Positions 30,701 through 41,031 of a DNA stretch of 64,000 nucleotides are shown piece after piece. The stretch is taken from the NCBI GenBank assembly GCA_019055375.1, contig JAHQIW010007216.1, forward strand, positions 1 through 64,000, written 5' to 3'. Numbering within the stretch: the stretch's first letter is position 1; the number at the start of each line of letters is the position of its first letter. Both the position numbers and the translations under genes were made by a program. This stretch comes from Parelaphostrongylus tenuis. Its lineage: Eukaryota > Nematoda > Chromadorea > Rhabditida > Metastrongylidae. The notes under the pieces are model-generated. The model was not told where the DNA came from and made no database searches. It was given only the letters and a program-made list of their open reading frames with translations.

Positions 30701-31713
30701 GTAAAAAACCAGTGTTTGCAATTCGTTCTCAAATCTTCACTTACGATCACGAATTCTGATTAAGAACTAAACCAGAAGCAACACTGAATTTGAAATCTAT
30801 GAGGGGAACGACATTAGGCACGTAAACGGCAATCGCAATGGACTCGTTCTGCTCTGAAGGACGTCGTAACGGTTCAAACTGTCGTGCTCCGCTACGATAT
30901 AACGTTTTTTGAGGTGCTTATAACTTTAGAAAAACCCCCATTCAGATTAACAAACAACATCGTTTGATCAAATTATGGCTTTGATTGTACCAAATCGACA
31001 TGGACCATCGAATTAATCGCAGCCAGGTATTTTTTGCAGTGCCATTTGATCTTTGAAATTTAGCCCAATTGCCGCTTTGATTTTCTTTTTGATCGTTTTT
31101 GATTCAAAACACAGTCTATTGAAAAGCTAGATAAATCTTGCCTTACTCACACAGAAACCATTCTTCGACTGTGAAGGCGACGACTTCCGCGACAATGCCG
31201 AAGCGATTTCGTTGATTGAAGCTCTAGGTTTACCATTTCGTTCCGAAGATTGCGCTGTAGCAGAGCTTTGACGTTCAGCCACATTGCTTTGCGAATGTGT
31301 AGCTTGCGATGTGACTTTGTACTTAAGAGACGGATGATCGGAAAGATCTGATACAACAGCGAATTTGTCGAAACCGTTAGTGATCTGGAATCGCGGTATA
31401 ACTCTCAAATGTTGTGAACTTCAATCGCAAACGTACAGCTTTGCGAAGAGTTTGAAAGAATAATTTTTTTTGTCCAAGTTATTGATCTATTCAAATATCT
31501 ATTTAGATAATCAAAACGCTTTCATGATGTCCTTGATAGTGTACTGCAACAATTCGTTTTTAGAGCCACCTCAAGCCAATGACTCTTTCGTTCCCATAAA
31601 ACTTCCTTCAAAATTGCACGAATAGATCTCATGAAACTCACTAGATACTGTATCAGAGTCATAGTCGAGGTCGTGGTAGTAACTTCAACTACCACGAACT
31701 TGGATTGTTGCAT
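22230..31713 (-). CDS. C2H2 zinc-finger protein, gene 1 (7 exons, 430 aa)
   Basis: This is a spliced host gene. The exons, in transcript order, are 31713-31642, 31384-31151, 29931-29705, 29452-29215, 24668-24495, 23362-23175 and 22389-22230. The phases join without break and the sum is 1293 bases. The first exon begins MQQSKFVVVEV, one base after a CTCTTTCAG site that may accept a spliced leader. Residues 25-310 are polar, serine-rich and probably disordered. Finger 1 is C314-x2-C317-x17-H335-x4-H340, with a long loop. Finger 2 is C348-x2-C351-x11-H363-x5-H369, linked by SDSKPYQC. A C-terminal block (EW386, CFP 393-395) follows. Intron 5 has a GC donor (GCG|GCAAGT) and intron 4 an unusual TTTTAAG acceptor. 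It is probably a nuclear DNA-binding protein. Gene 2 at 49069-55401 is a paralogue. HIM-8/ZIM-type identity is only a hypothesis. The 4.5-kb intron 4 could hide another exon. Confidence 0.8.
22469..22750. repeat. inverted repeat inside gene 1 intron 6
   Basis: About 60 bases at 22469-22530 (AAGCCTTTTCGAGGTGGATA...) recur inverted at 22690-22750 (CTTTTCGAGGTTGATACGTCAG on the minus strand). The enclosed segment has an open minus-strand frame ending in a hydrophobic stretch (SLFLVSVGVIIGAQM) next to a GTGAGT donor. It could be an alternative exon, or a MITE mimicking one. Confidence 0.45.
23466..23580 (+). repeat. tRNA-derived SINE, family B
   Basis: The head is GCGTTGGTAGTGCAATTGG with the B-box-like GGGTTTGATTCTCGCC and the tail AAAGCTTTACATATCACTCA. 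It lies just upstream of the gene 1 exon at 23362-23175, in intron 5, opposite to the gene's direction. Confidence 0.6.
23771..23880 (+). repeat. tRNA-derived SINE, family B
   Basis: This is a direct copy of 23466-23580 about 300 bases away, with the head GCGTCGGTAGTGCACTTGG, GCGTTCGATTCTCGGC and the same ACATATCACTCA-type tail. It also lies in gene 1 intron 5. Confidence 0.65.
24751..24862. repeat. (AT)n / (CATA)n microsatellite
   Basis: A TA dinucleotide run is followed by ATACATATATA and TACAGTACATACA variants. It lies in gene 1 intron 4 close to exon 5. Confidence 0.9.
26040..26690 (+). pseudogene. RTE-type LINE relic with internal 122-bp tandem duplication
   Basis: Mixed-frame translation shows EALGLKLNKSN, DREKRAAYALF and WRNPKLRAHLLDFVILLTFRNA, matching the RTE region downstream of the polymerase. 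The following 122 bases (26442-26563) are duplicated head to tail (26564-26686). The shared sequence includes TTACTTCAGTCACATCGAG and CGTGAAGCGCAGTT. It is carried in gene 1 intron 4 in the opposite orientation to the gene. Confidence 0.55.
27290..27380 (-). repeat. tRNA-derived SINE, family A, head only
   Basis: The minus strand reads GCGCACGTAGCGCAGCGGTTAG and GGTCTAATCCCACGCTCA, a decayed family A head. The usual body is not visible. Confidence 0.5.
28430..28990 (+). mobile_element. internally deleted mariner with both TIRs
   Basis: TA dinucleotides flank it (28428-28429 and 28991-28992). The ends are GTGAGAAAGTTCTGGGGCAC and, inverted, TGAGAAGAAAGTTCTGGCGT. The plus strand encodes the C-terminal third of a mariner transposase in broken frames. 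This includes EVLPHPA, SPDCAPSDFSLF (the last catalytic aspartate region), and further on a match to FFDSK...WRFRQIRNLADRWQKV-like sequence interrupted by frameshifts. The N-terminal DNA-binding and first catalytic parts are deleted. It is inserted in gene 1 intron 4. Confidence 0.75.
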
Positions 31714-31726
31714 TCTGAAAGAGGAA
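31711..31726 (-). promoter_or_regulatory. probable spliced-leader acceptor of gene 1
   Basis: The minus strand reads TTCCTCTTTCAG, then A, then the ATG of gene 1. A splice acceptor directly before the start codon, with no upstream coding exon found, is typical of trans-spliced nematode messages. The same arrangement at gene 2 (55402) supports it. Confidence 0.5.
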
Positions 31727-32397
31727 ATAAGAATCCATGGACCAATAAAAAGATAAAGGAAGAGCGAATGCAATCGATCTAAAGGAATACGGTCGCACTC
31801 CTGAACCACATAGTATTTCTAAGCTCTGCTTCATTTAATCACCTCTATAGAACAGCAGCCACATCCTGGCTTTGACCTTTCTGCTTAATCTAATTCGCCA
31901 CATTTTTAGACACTAACGGCAACCAGTAGAGAGTATGTGGAGAGCTTATTAGACGAAACTCACATGGTTGAGATGTTCGACTAATTCAATAACAAGGAAA
32001 AACGCTGGTCATGTTCATCAGTTTCATTTTTAGAGAGCATATTTTTTTGTTGACGAGCACTTCAGTCAAGAAAAAAGCGAAACAGCTGAGTGTATGCTAC
32101 AATTTTCTTCACCTTTCGAAATTTTCAAAAGAGGACAGTATGAATGAACATCTTACTGGCAAAAAGATATGGAATGACTGATGAAAAGTGATATAAAGTG
32201 GTGCAAAGAACGTCCATGCAGTGCTACTGTAACTGCTGCATTACAGTGAACGATTGTGTGAGATGTGCGAATACCATACAATGATGAGTGCAAACCTTAT
32301 CATAGGAGATCGAACTGAAGAGTATTAGTAGTTCGGAGGGATCACTTTGTGAAAACAAGAAGCGAAATTAGGAGATACGGTATACTTTGGTCTGACC

Positions 32398-32480
32398 ACG
32401 GCCCCCTTCCTCTTCCCTTTCCCTCCCTATTGCCCCTTTCCCCCTCCCCCAACCCCCCCCCCCTCCCACCCTCACCTTCT
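32398..32480. repeat. C-rich pyrimidine tract
   Basis: It is nearly pure C/T with a run of more than ten C. It lies about 0.7 kb upstream of the first exon of gene 1 and resembles the tract at 20-115. Confidence 0.7.
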
Positions 32481-32539
32481 TCCTCCCCATATGTACTAAT
32501 TAAATTGCAGGTATACATTGGTTAGAGTAGTTATAGGAG

Positions 32540-32960
32540 ATGTTAGAGATGTGAATTGGCGAAGTCGAGGGCTAGAAATGGGGCTTTGGGCGCTCGCTCA
32601 CTCGGGCTCGCTGACATCGGGGCGCGGCGGCGGCGCTCGAAGATAAAAACTGGTTGGACGAGTTTCGCGACGCGTAGTCCCCGGTGTGAGCCATCACATG
32701 CTCTCTTCACCCCACCCATCGTCTCTCTTCTACAGATAGTAGAAGAATACGGTCTGATTTCTGTCATCGTTTCGTAAACAAGGTGTTCATATACGAGTTT
32801 TCGTGCAGTCTCTTTACACACGTAATCAATTCTAAGATCAGCAAAACTGACGATGACATCGGTCAGAAAGTGTACGTGAGGATCCGAGGACCGTATCCTC
32901 TTAAGGAAAAAAATCACCCTCGTTCCCCTTAAGAGCGCCCTTTAGGATCTGTAAAGGTTT
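32540..32960. other. CpG-rich segment upstream of gene 1
   Basis: This stretch is much richer in G, C and CpG than its surroundings (for example GGGGCGCGGCGGCGGCGCTC). Open frames exist on both strands, but their arginine- and serine-rich translations reflect composition. Its position upstream of gene 1 makes a promoter region plausible. A divergent gene's exon cannot be excluded. Confidence 0.35.
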
Positions 32961-34611
32961 TTGGGTAGATGAAAAGTGGATTTTGAATAGTTGGGAGAAA
33001 GCAGGCACTGTATACTTCGTGTGAATCTCATCATTTCACATGGCGCAGTACCGGATCTCTGTAATCAGAATACTGTACTTCTTTTCTTCAATCCACGGAG
33101 ATAGGAGAATCCAGTGACTCATTAAAGAGATAGTTTTTTCGACTAGGCAATATATGTCAGCGTCGATAGTAGACATAAACTAAGGAGTGCAACCTCGCAA
33201 TGGTCCAGTTCAACAATAACAAGTTGCCGTTTCCGGAGAAGTTCGTAACATCTCGATAATGAAAAAACTGAATGAAATTCAACGATGTCGTATAGATATA
33301 ATATCAACCTTGAGACTAGAAGAAGGCATTCAGCTCGCCGCGAATCGATTCTTCACCGTATCTAGCTGGAGAGAACTGGTTGCTGATGATGGTGTGGAGC
33401 CGAGTGTGCTCATCAAAAACTACCCCCCGAAGCCACCTTGAGATGCGATAACGACGGCGGAAGTTGCCCTGCAACCAGGTGAGAGACGATTCCGCCGCTA
33501 TATTATACCCCCCACAGACAGGTTTCCATCTTTTAATAGGGGTCATGAACTTGACGCCTTCTCTTCGAACACAAGTGTTTCGAGTATTCAAAAATATCCA
33601 CTGAATTCGACTCTATTACCCTCCTACCAATATTACTCGAAAGTTTGCAAATCTGTTCTGATGTATCGTTCCTGATACAATGCCATCCGATCAAGGGCTT
33701 ATTACAGTCATGTTCATATTAGAGGAAAAGCTTCAAAAAAAGAGAAAATTGGACCTTTCCAACTAGACGGAAGCAACCTCGAAAACACTACAATAACTTC
33801 TAAGAAGAACATTTCATCTAAACAAATCCTGTAGCAACAGAGTCAGGATCGACTCAGATAGGAAACGCATCATTTGAACTGAAAGCAACGGGTCGAATGG
33901 CATGACAACTATGACATTGGGAAATTCCTCTCAGGCGGCAAACACACACACACACAGACGACACCTCTCCCATATGCATGCATGCCGACTGCCTTTTCTA
34001 AGCTAATTAATCAACTTATGCCGTAAGTGCAATTTCTATGGAGCGAATAATACTTGTATTTTGAATTACGGCATGGATCACCCGCTTCATTTGGCCATGG
34101 GATAGGCCTTTCTACGCTACCTGAACCCATAACGTACTCGTTTAGCCATCTCAGTATCCTTCAATTTTCCAGAGTTATCAGAGTAGTATGAGCACTAGCG
34201 GAAAAATTCGCATAATATTATATATTGGAACGAACTCAATTTTGAGGCAGTTATGTTCTAAGATGTAACATTGAAAGATCAAACCAAAATTATGCTTCAA
34301 CATTCGCTGCTACAGTGAAGGATAACTTGAAAAAGAACAAAGAAATTGATGAGAGCTGCTCTGTCGCTGAATGAATTCCGAATGCAAGCGGTATGCCGAC
34401 GAAACGTGTTTTCGGAATGGATGGATTGTGGTTGCTTCATGCTATTGGATAACTGTAGTTGCATGCCAGCAGGTTACGGTGGTAGAAAGGAGCTTTTGCA
34501 AACATATCCTCTTGCGCACTTATGCTAGCTTTGTATGATGGAACAGAAAGAACACACACTGAATTTACTGTCGTTTTTTCTTTACTTTATATTTCCACAT
34601 GAATTATATAG

Positions 34612-34855
34612 AGGCGCGCGTCGCGCAGTGGTCAGAGGTACCGCACAGCACACACTTTGTTATTGGTTGGATCCCGCTTCCCAGGCTCATTAAACCTTGA
34701 ACACTCCACAATCGTTAAATAAGTATTAGACTTGCCTGGTGGGATAGCAGCGCTGACTTGTTGTATCGGCAGGCCGCCGCGAGTCAATGTAAAGGATAGA
34801 TGTGCATTCATCAGCGCATAGCGCTTGCCTTATAAAGCGATTAGCATCAACAAAT
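34612..34855 (+). repeat. tRNA-derived SINE, family A
   Basis: The head GGCGCGCGTCGCGCAGTGG and the B-box-like TTGGTTGGATCCCGC are followed by the body blocks TATTAGACTTGCCTGGTGGG and GCCGCGAGTCAATGTAAAGG. The 3' end is diverged. Confidence 0.7.
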
Positions 34856-34887
34856 TTCAAAAAACTTCAGCATTGAGAGATTAAAGC

Positions 34888-35040
34888 TCTATATGCCTGA
34901 TAGTTATTTTTGAGCCATGCATGTGGTGCACTTATATAGTGCTATGCACGTGTTTCGGCCTTGCACAGCCTCGTCAGTAGCACGGTGCCTTTCGTCTGAG
35001 CCAAACGCTCTTGAGGGGAGTCCAAAAAAAACATTCGCAA
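34888..35040. repeat. foldback-family repeat, single arm with hammerhead
   Basis: It starts ATGCCTGATAGTTATTTTTGAGCC like the other family members, then GTGCACTTATATAGTGC and the CACGTGTTTCGGCC block. The second arm is missing. Confidence 0.55.
34939..34983 (-). ncRNA. hammerhead ribozyme motif, one change at 16.1
   Basis: Minus strand: stem I GUGCUA/UAGCAC is perfect, the core CUGACGA is intact, stem II GGCU/GGCC is closed by six bases and GAAA is intact. The CACGUG palindrome is followed by CA instead of UA, so the A15.1-U16.1 pair next to the cleavage site is lost. Confidence 0.65.
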
Positions 35041-35349
35041 CGAAAGGTATAAAATTTATAAATACTAATTCAAGCCTCAAAACTTAATCTCCAGTTAGTC
35101 AAGCTGACCTTTTGCTTATAGGTTTACTTAAGGCAGGCACCATTTTGGAGAAAGATTGTTATATTGCGAGAACTTTTTCTCAGGATGTCAGCGGTTCTTC
35201 ACATAGGAGACTTTATAATGATTCTAGAATTATCACAAACTCTTTCGCAACTGGTTCAGCGATCAAAATGATTGAGGCAAATTTCCAGTTGTGGAAGACT
35301 TCAATAGTAGAGAATATCCAAGCATAAGGAGAAGGAAAGAACGCAGAAG

Positions 35350-35900
35350 AGGCTAAGGTATTTATGCAAATTCTGAGTTGTAGATGGGAAGATGTCGTCG
35401 AAAACTCATCGCGTTCCACAACAATCCACAGGTAAATGGTACTTGTCGGAGTTGACGACTGGAGTGCTCTGCTGAGGCATGATGGGGGCCGGAGGAGGTC
35501 GAGGCCACGACGTAACCGTAGCAGCACTGCGTTATCGGCTGCAGCTCTTCGCGCGAACATTGTGCATGAAATAGGACGCGCGGCCCGGTTCGGAGGTGGC
35601 TCTCTCTCTCCCACAACACAAAACACTTCCCAAACTAGGTCACTCTTCTCCACACACGCATACCCAGCATATTGGCTCGCCGTCGTATCCCTTACGATCT
35701 TCAAGTCAATCTGGCCAGGGACCTACTGGTCAGAGCGGTACATGGTTTAGAAGGATGTGTAAACGTTGTAGCATGGTCTCGTTTCTCACTTTTGAACAAA
35801 CTCTGAGAATTACCATGAAAAACGCCGTTTCGAAATTTACTTCTGAAGCGAGCACAAGGTGGCGAACAACTCATGTGAAGACTGATATATGAACGACATG
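35350..35900. other. GC-rich segment with overlapping ORFs, unresolved
   Basis: Frames of 104 and 98 codons on the plus strand and 163 and 85 codons on the minus strand overlap here. One minus-strand frame (SWPRPPPAPIMPQQSTP) looks proline-rich and protein-like, but no consistent pair of splice sites could be chosen. It may hold one or two exons of an unrecognised gene. Confidence 0.25.
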
Positions 35901-35969
35901 GTACGATCTGGAATGTACCAAGGAACGCGTCACTTTTAGAGGAAAAAGCATGACGGACTGAGCTCAATC

Positions 35970-37830
35970 AATTCCTGCTTGACAGTTAGACATTAACTTC
36001 TTAAAGTAGTCTTGTAATTCAATTTAGAGATTTCGGCTTCTACGTCATCCGTGAGTGGTCGGTTGATTTTCTTTCTTCTGCTATTGATTTCGGCCTAGCA
36101 TCACCTCCGAATCAACAAGTAGGAAGCCCGGCCAAGGATCCATTGCCAAAATCCATTCCATGAAAAGGACATCGTGAAGACCTGAAGACGCCCAAGCAAG
36201 GTTACGTCAGGAAACCATGGAATATCATAAGCACGAACAGCAACATGTCATTTGAAATATGTGCTGAGTCCGCACAACAAGTGAAGACGGACCATCTGGG
36301 TACTCAAGTAGATAGGTAAGTAAGTCTTGTAATGAAACGTTTTATTTCAATGGTGAGATAGACAGCTGGACAGGGCAATCGTTTCTTTGTCAGGAGGTCA
36401 AGGAAGCGTATTCTGGAATGTAAAAGTGCACAAACATCATTCTGAACAAGGGAATGATTGCTACTCCATAGTGAGGAAATACGATGTCGTTGTTTGGTTG
36501 CTTCTAGTCTTAGTGGATTCATGGGCCAGCTCATTATCACAGTCTCGAATTGATAAGTGGAAGACACAGGGACATTGAAAGCCGAGAGTTTAGTTGAAAG
36601 AGTGGAGCATAAGAAAGAGGAATATACAAGGAGGCCTTGAATCAAACCAAATCACGCAGTTCTATCTTGTATCATCACACTAACCGTTCCAGTTCAGCGA
36701 TGAGATCCAGGTTATCTCTATAATTCAAGCGATAAGTGGACATTTGAACTAGTAATGAAATAAACTGAGGCAAATTGATGTAAGAAAGATTTCGATTTTC
36801 ACTCAAACTAGGACAGAAATCGGTGCCCACATGATTTTCCTTCTTTCCGGCGTTACGACCCCAGACGAAAGCTTGGCGGATCGCCCATCAACGCCCAAAC
36901 AGTTTGGGATTTTATAATTTTACGAAAGTGCGGATTTCTTCTTATTACACTACCTTTCATCCCATAGGAACAAAAGATTGGTTCTCTATTGTCTTGGAGC
37001 GTCACAGATTTGGCTGTATGCAGTTTTCATTACAAATATTGAGGCCAATGATTGTTTGAGAAAAAGGAAAAGCATAGATCCTGATGATGCAGTGAGTAAC
37101 ACGGAGTTCCCCGAGAAGGTATTCGCGGGTTCGCAGCCACTCACGTGCCATGTTTTACTCGCATCTCAGTATTCTTGTGGTCACATTTAGAATTGTACCC
37201 TGTCATGGAAAAAACAGGCAGCAAATAAAAGTTCAAACAATGTGATTGCAGCCATAGCTTCAGATGAAATGGGTTAAATGCCTTTTAGCGCTCAGGTCAC
37301 TCTCGTTCACGAGGAAAATACGGATAACATTACGGCAGTTGGAACGAGGCCAGAAAAATTCTGATCTAAATTTAATTCGATTCACCACGTCCGATGATAG
37401 AAAGGATCTATTTCACAGTCTGCCGTTGCTCCTAGAGTCTCAAGGAAGTAAAAAATGGTAATTTGATATTCATGAATCAAAGCGACACCACATAACATTC
37501 TGAAACGTACTATTACTTCTAGTCAATCATAGATTCATTACTACAATTCAGCTCACTACTAGATTTGTGAAAGTAAGTGACCGAGAGATTCCAAGATCAT
37601 ATAATCGTTTATAAAGGAAGTCTCAAGGGTACGTGTGTAACGCAGTGCATAAATATGGTTGCTGAAAAAGTACTTGCGGTTTGTGCATTGTTGAAACGCG
37701 CCTTCTGATTATAGAATATTTTCTTGAAAAAATGCGCTTATGCTCAATGCGCATCTCTCACTTCAGGTTTTGCTGCTGTTGACGTATTACTTATTCATTT
37801 TTGTATTTATTTAGGACTATGAAAATAATG
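35970..37830. other. intergenic, no recognisable gene
   Basis: Only short frames are present. No domain, TIR or match to the SINE families was seen. Confidence 0.45.
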
Positions 37831-37831
37831 C

Positions 37832-38211
37832 GAGTTGGCGCAAAAGTAATAACGGTTTGAAACCGCGGGTTCAAAATGAGTAGTAAAGCATCAGAGAAAA
37901 CTCGCACCATTAACAACGCATTTGACTCAGCAACTACTAAACGAACGTAATGCAGTGCAGCGTTCGTACAAGAAGTTTCTTAAGAAAGACGCCTTCCGTT
38001 GATGCATAAACCGCATTTACTTTTGCGTCAATTTCATCAGAAGTCATGGAATACGCAATCATCAAAAAGTGTTAATCCACTTTAGACTATAAGAGACGTT
38101 GCATACGAACTCAACGTTGATGATTCTACTATTCGCCATTTAAAGCAAAGTACAAAAGTAATTATAGTTGCAGCACGGCTTAAAACCGCAATTACTTTTG
38201 CACCGACTGAC
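37832..38211. mobile_element. mariner MITE with GTTGGCGCAAAAGTAAT ends
   Basis: The left end AGTTGGCGCAAAAGTAAT and the right end (reverse complement) AGTCGGTGCAAAAGTAATT form terminal inverted repeats. They resemble those of cecropia/Hsmar1-type mariners and the MADE1 MITE. The 380-base interior has no intact transposase frame. It is a different mariner lineage from the element at 28430-28990. Confidence 0.7.
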
Positions 38212-38536
38212 AATTACCCTGAATGCACACCTTATCATTAGTCAGCCGAGCTCCACAGCCTATAGATCTTAATATCTCACCGGTCTCGGAAAACTAGCAT
38301 CAAACTTCGCTTGCTCAGGCTAAATACAGCTTCAGTCATACTACATGATATCAAACGTAGGATACCATCTCTAGAAATTTCGACAATGATAGATGCTTAA
38401 TTTCTCTTCATCGAAGTTTTAGATAATCTAAATGGCTGTGTATGCCCAATATCACGTCTCACCCTATCAAATGTCATGTTCCTCAAGAAATCAAATGAAA
38501 AACGAATAAAAACATAAAAGATTGGGCGTAAGTTCA

Positions 38537-38660
38537 GCCTCTGAAGAAATCGGTATAGCCGAAACGTCAGGCTTCGATGTGTACTGGTATTTGCACTGTT
38601 TCAACAACAATAACAACAACTACTACTACTACTTCTACGACTACCATTACTACTATACTA
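38537..38660 (+). ncRNA. hammerhead-like motif beside a trinucleotide repeat
   Basis: Stem I GCCU/AGGC (38537-38540, 38569-38572) flanks the core CUGAAGA and GAAAC-GUC. Stem III would be only two bases without a loop, and stem II (38548-38560) pairs poorly. An (AAC)n/(ACT)n repeat follows from about 38608. Related motifs are at about 40990, 41720-41755 and 41905-41940. This layout resembles the minimal hammerheads of Penelope-like retroelements. Confidence 0.45.
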
Positions 38661-38850
38661 CAACTATCGACCTCGCATCTGCTTAGAGAGATGCCTTTGA
38701 TATTCACATATATTGATTTTGACGTCTAGATCAACAGAAAGTTGTCTTTCAGAAAAGAAGTCTTTCAAAAAAAGATAAAGTTTTATCTACATGTAGTCTT
38801 TATATGTTCGGCCGCAAATCTTCGCAGTGGATGGATCCATGACAGCTTAT

Positions 38851-39430
38851 TTAACCCTTTAAGGACGGCAGGTGATTGATTGAACGAAGTAACTCGTAAG
38901 AGGCGCGCGATTTTCGTTAATTAATGAGAGTTTTTCCTCTATTTAGAAAGTAAAACCTTAGATGCTTTGTGCTACTCTAATACTCCATGCATGGTCAAGT
39001 GTTTTTCATGCATATATAACTTTTTAGTACGATAAAAACTTTGAGTGAGAAACGTAATCTTTTTTTCTCTCTTACAGCGTTCCGTGATGACTTTTTAAAA
39101 ACCAATTACATCATCGAAATTCTCGGGATTTTAGCTCTCGAAAGACTAGTAAGTAGTTGGTGAACAGACATATACAAGCCCCAACCGAGCAAATAAAGTA
39201 AACTAAGTGTGAAACATAATATTATTTTCGATGCTACAACGTAATGAAAAGGTTTTTATGGAAGCAACTGCATTGTTGGAGTCGCAGAGATTCTAGCTTT
39301 CGAATGATTATTAGATGACTGAGAGAAAAGTTTTGTGCAGCGAGAAAGGTCTTCAAAGAAACATGTACATCAGCTGGTACACGTCGTCCCTTAGGGGTCA
39401 AGGCTTTGAAAGTTTGCACAGTGAGAGCAT
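38851..39430. repeat. piggyBac-like end and related A/T-rich repeat
   Basis: TTAACCCTTTAAGGACGGC at 38851 matches the ends of the element at 15671-16549. The sequence from 39200 (GTGAAACATAATATTATT ... CTTTCGAATGATTATTAG) matches an arm of the long-inverted-repeat elements at 11590-11700. This links the two groups. The far end was not located. Confidence 0.45.
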
Positions 39431-39824
39431 TGGAATCGTTATGAATAGCTTGAATTTTTAGTGTGACATTCGAATAACTCCATTCGAGGGGATCGAAATC
39501 TCAATTTTCTATTTTTTGATAAAACGAATAGGAACATGAACGGAGATACTTGAAGGATTGCGACAATGTAATACTAGTGATAGCGATGAAAATCCCGTTA
39601 AATGGACATTATTTCCCTACAATGAAACATAAGAGTAGTACTAAAAAAACGACGCATAAATAGAAAAAAACTCAGCATCTCATGAGGAATTCTCAAAAAA
39701 TCAGAGCATGAAGATAAGGAATAATGGCAAAAAAAAAACACGACACGTCGATTACCGTCGGACACGTATAGATGAGCATGCAGATCAATTCAATTGATAC
39801 TCCTAAGAGAATTGAATACTAAGC

Positions 39825-39885
39825 AAAAATCCGACCAAAGACGGGAGTTGAACCCGCGCTTCATGCCCATACAAGAGTATTTAAA
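39825..39885 (-). repeat. tRNA-derived SINE fragment, family B-like
   Basis: ACGGGAGTTGAACCCGCGC is the complement of a B-box region. Only the head portion can be recognised. Confidence 0.35.
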
Positions 39886-40980
39886 ACATCATAACATTGC
39901 GAAAAAGCAGTAAAAACATAAGAGATCTTGGAATTGATTGAGATTTTTCTGAAGGAAAATTGAACAATCGGTCACGAGAACAAGCGACTCTATTCAACGG
40001 TATGTTTGAATGCTTGTAGAAACTTAACACAAACATTTTTGAGCTTAAGATGAAAATTACTGAGATGAACATTCAGGCACGTTGGTGAGTATTGAATGGG
40101 CCTATTCTGGTGACTCTTCTAAGTGTCTCTAAGTGTCGGCACCAAATGCTCCAATTTTGTCTACCGCACGCCTTCAACGATATCGGAAATGTACGCGTAA
40201 GAGAAAAGACCGCGAGAAAAAAGCCTCCAGTGTTCCTTTCACAACTCAAAATCACGCTGTAGCGTCTCTGTTAACAAGCAGCTTTAACATAGGACAGAAT
40301 CATGAGACCGAAACCTACATGCTATCATTTAGAGACCGACAAGATACGTAGCACATCTATGATTTTCCGAGTTCTGGATCGATCCGAGAGCTCTGTTGGG
40401 CTCCTACGTGGGCCGCCTTAGATAAAGCGCTCAAGAATGTAGTCTCAGCTGGGAACACGTGGTTTTGGCGATAGGATTAAGGGTGTAGGGATGATCTGAA
40501 CAGCCTCACAGCTGCCGATCCTGGGACAGAACTCATGGCAGCTTTGAGCTTAATGCTCAGATCAATCGATGCGGTGGTTGGTATCACATTTGCTCGTCGC
40601 TGGGGCCGTGTGCAACACATGCCTCTGCCCGCACAAGGCCGCCGCCGCCCCCCACACTCTCACCTTCATTCGGAGCCGAATCGATCAAATCAACTGGTTA
40701 CCAACTCCGATGACTCTCGTCGTTCTGTCATAGTCATCACCCCGGTAGTACAGTGCCGGATCCATACTGTACAAGTCCTGACCGAATCAACGTCCGTGTC
40801 AGCCTGCGGTCAGTATCTTCGCGCAGCAGCACTACGCACAAGGTCGTTCGTTCCCAATGTGCCGTGAAGTGCCTTGTGGAGAGTAGGGTGTTGATCGCCG
40901 CGAGCCACTGTTGTCGTCGTCTATCAACACTGACCTCAATAACGCGTTGTTTTTCTTTCTGAGCCAAACACGCGGGTCTT
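39886..40980. other. no recognisable gene; overlapping ORFs at 40535-41072
   Basis: A plus-strand frame of 110 codons and a minus-strand frame of 111 codons overlap. The minus one reads through the hammerhead-like motif at about 40990, so it is probably repeat-derived. No domain is recognised. Confidence 0.3.
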
Positions 40981-41031
40981 GTTATTGAATTTATTAAGAT
41001 ACCTGACATTTCGACGGTTTTATCTTCTTCA

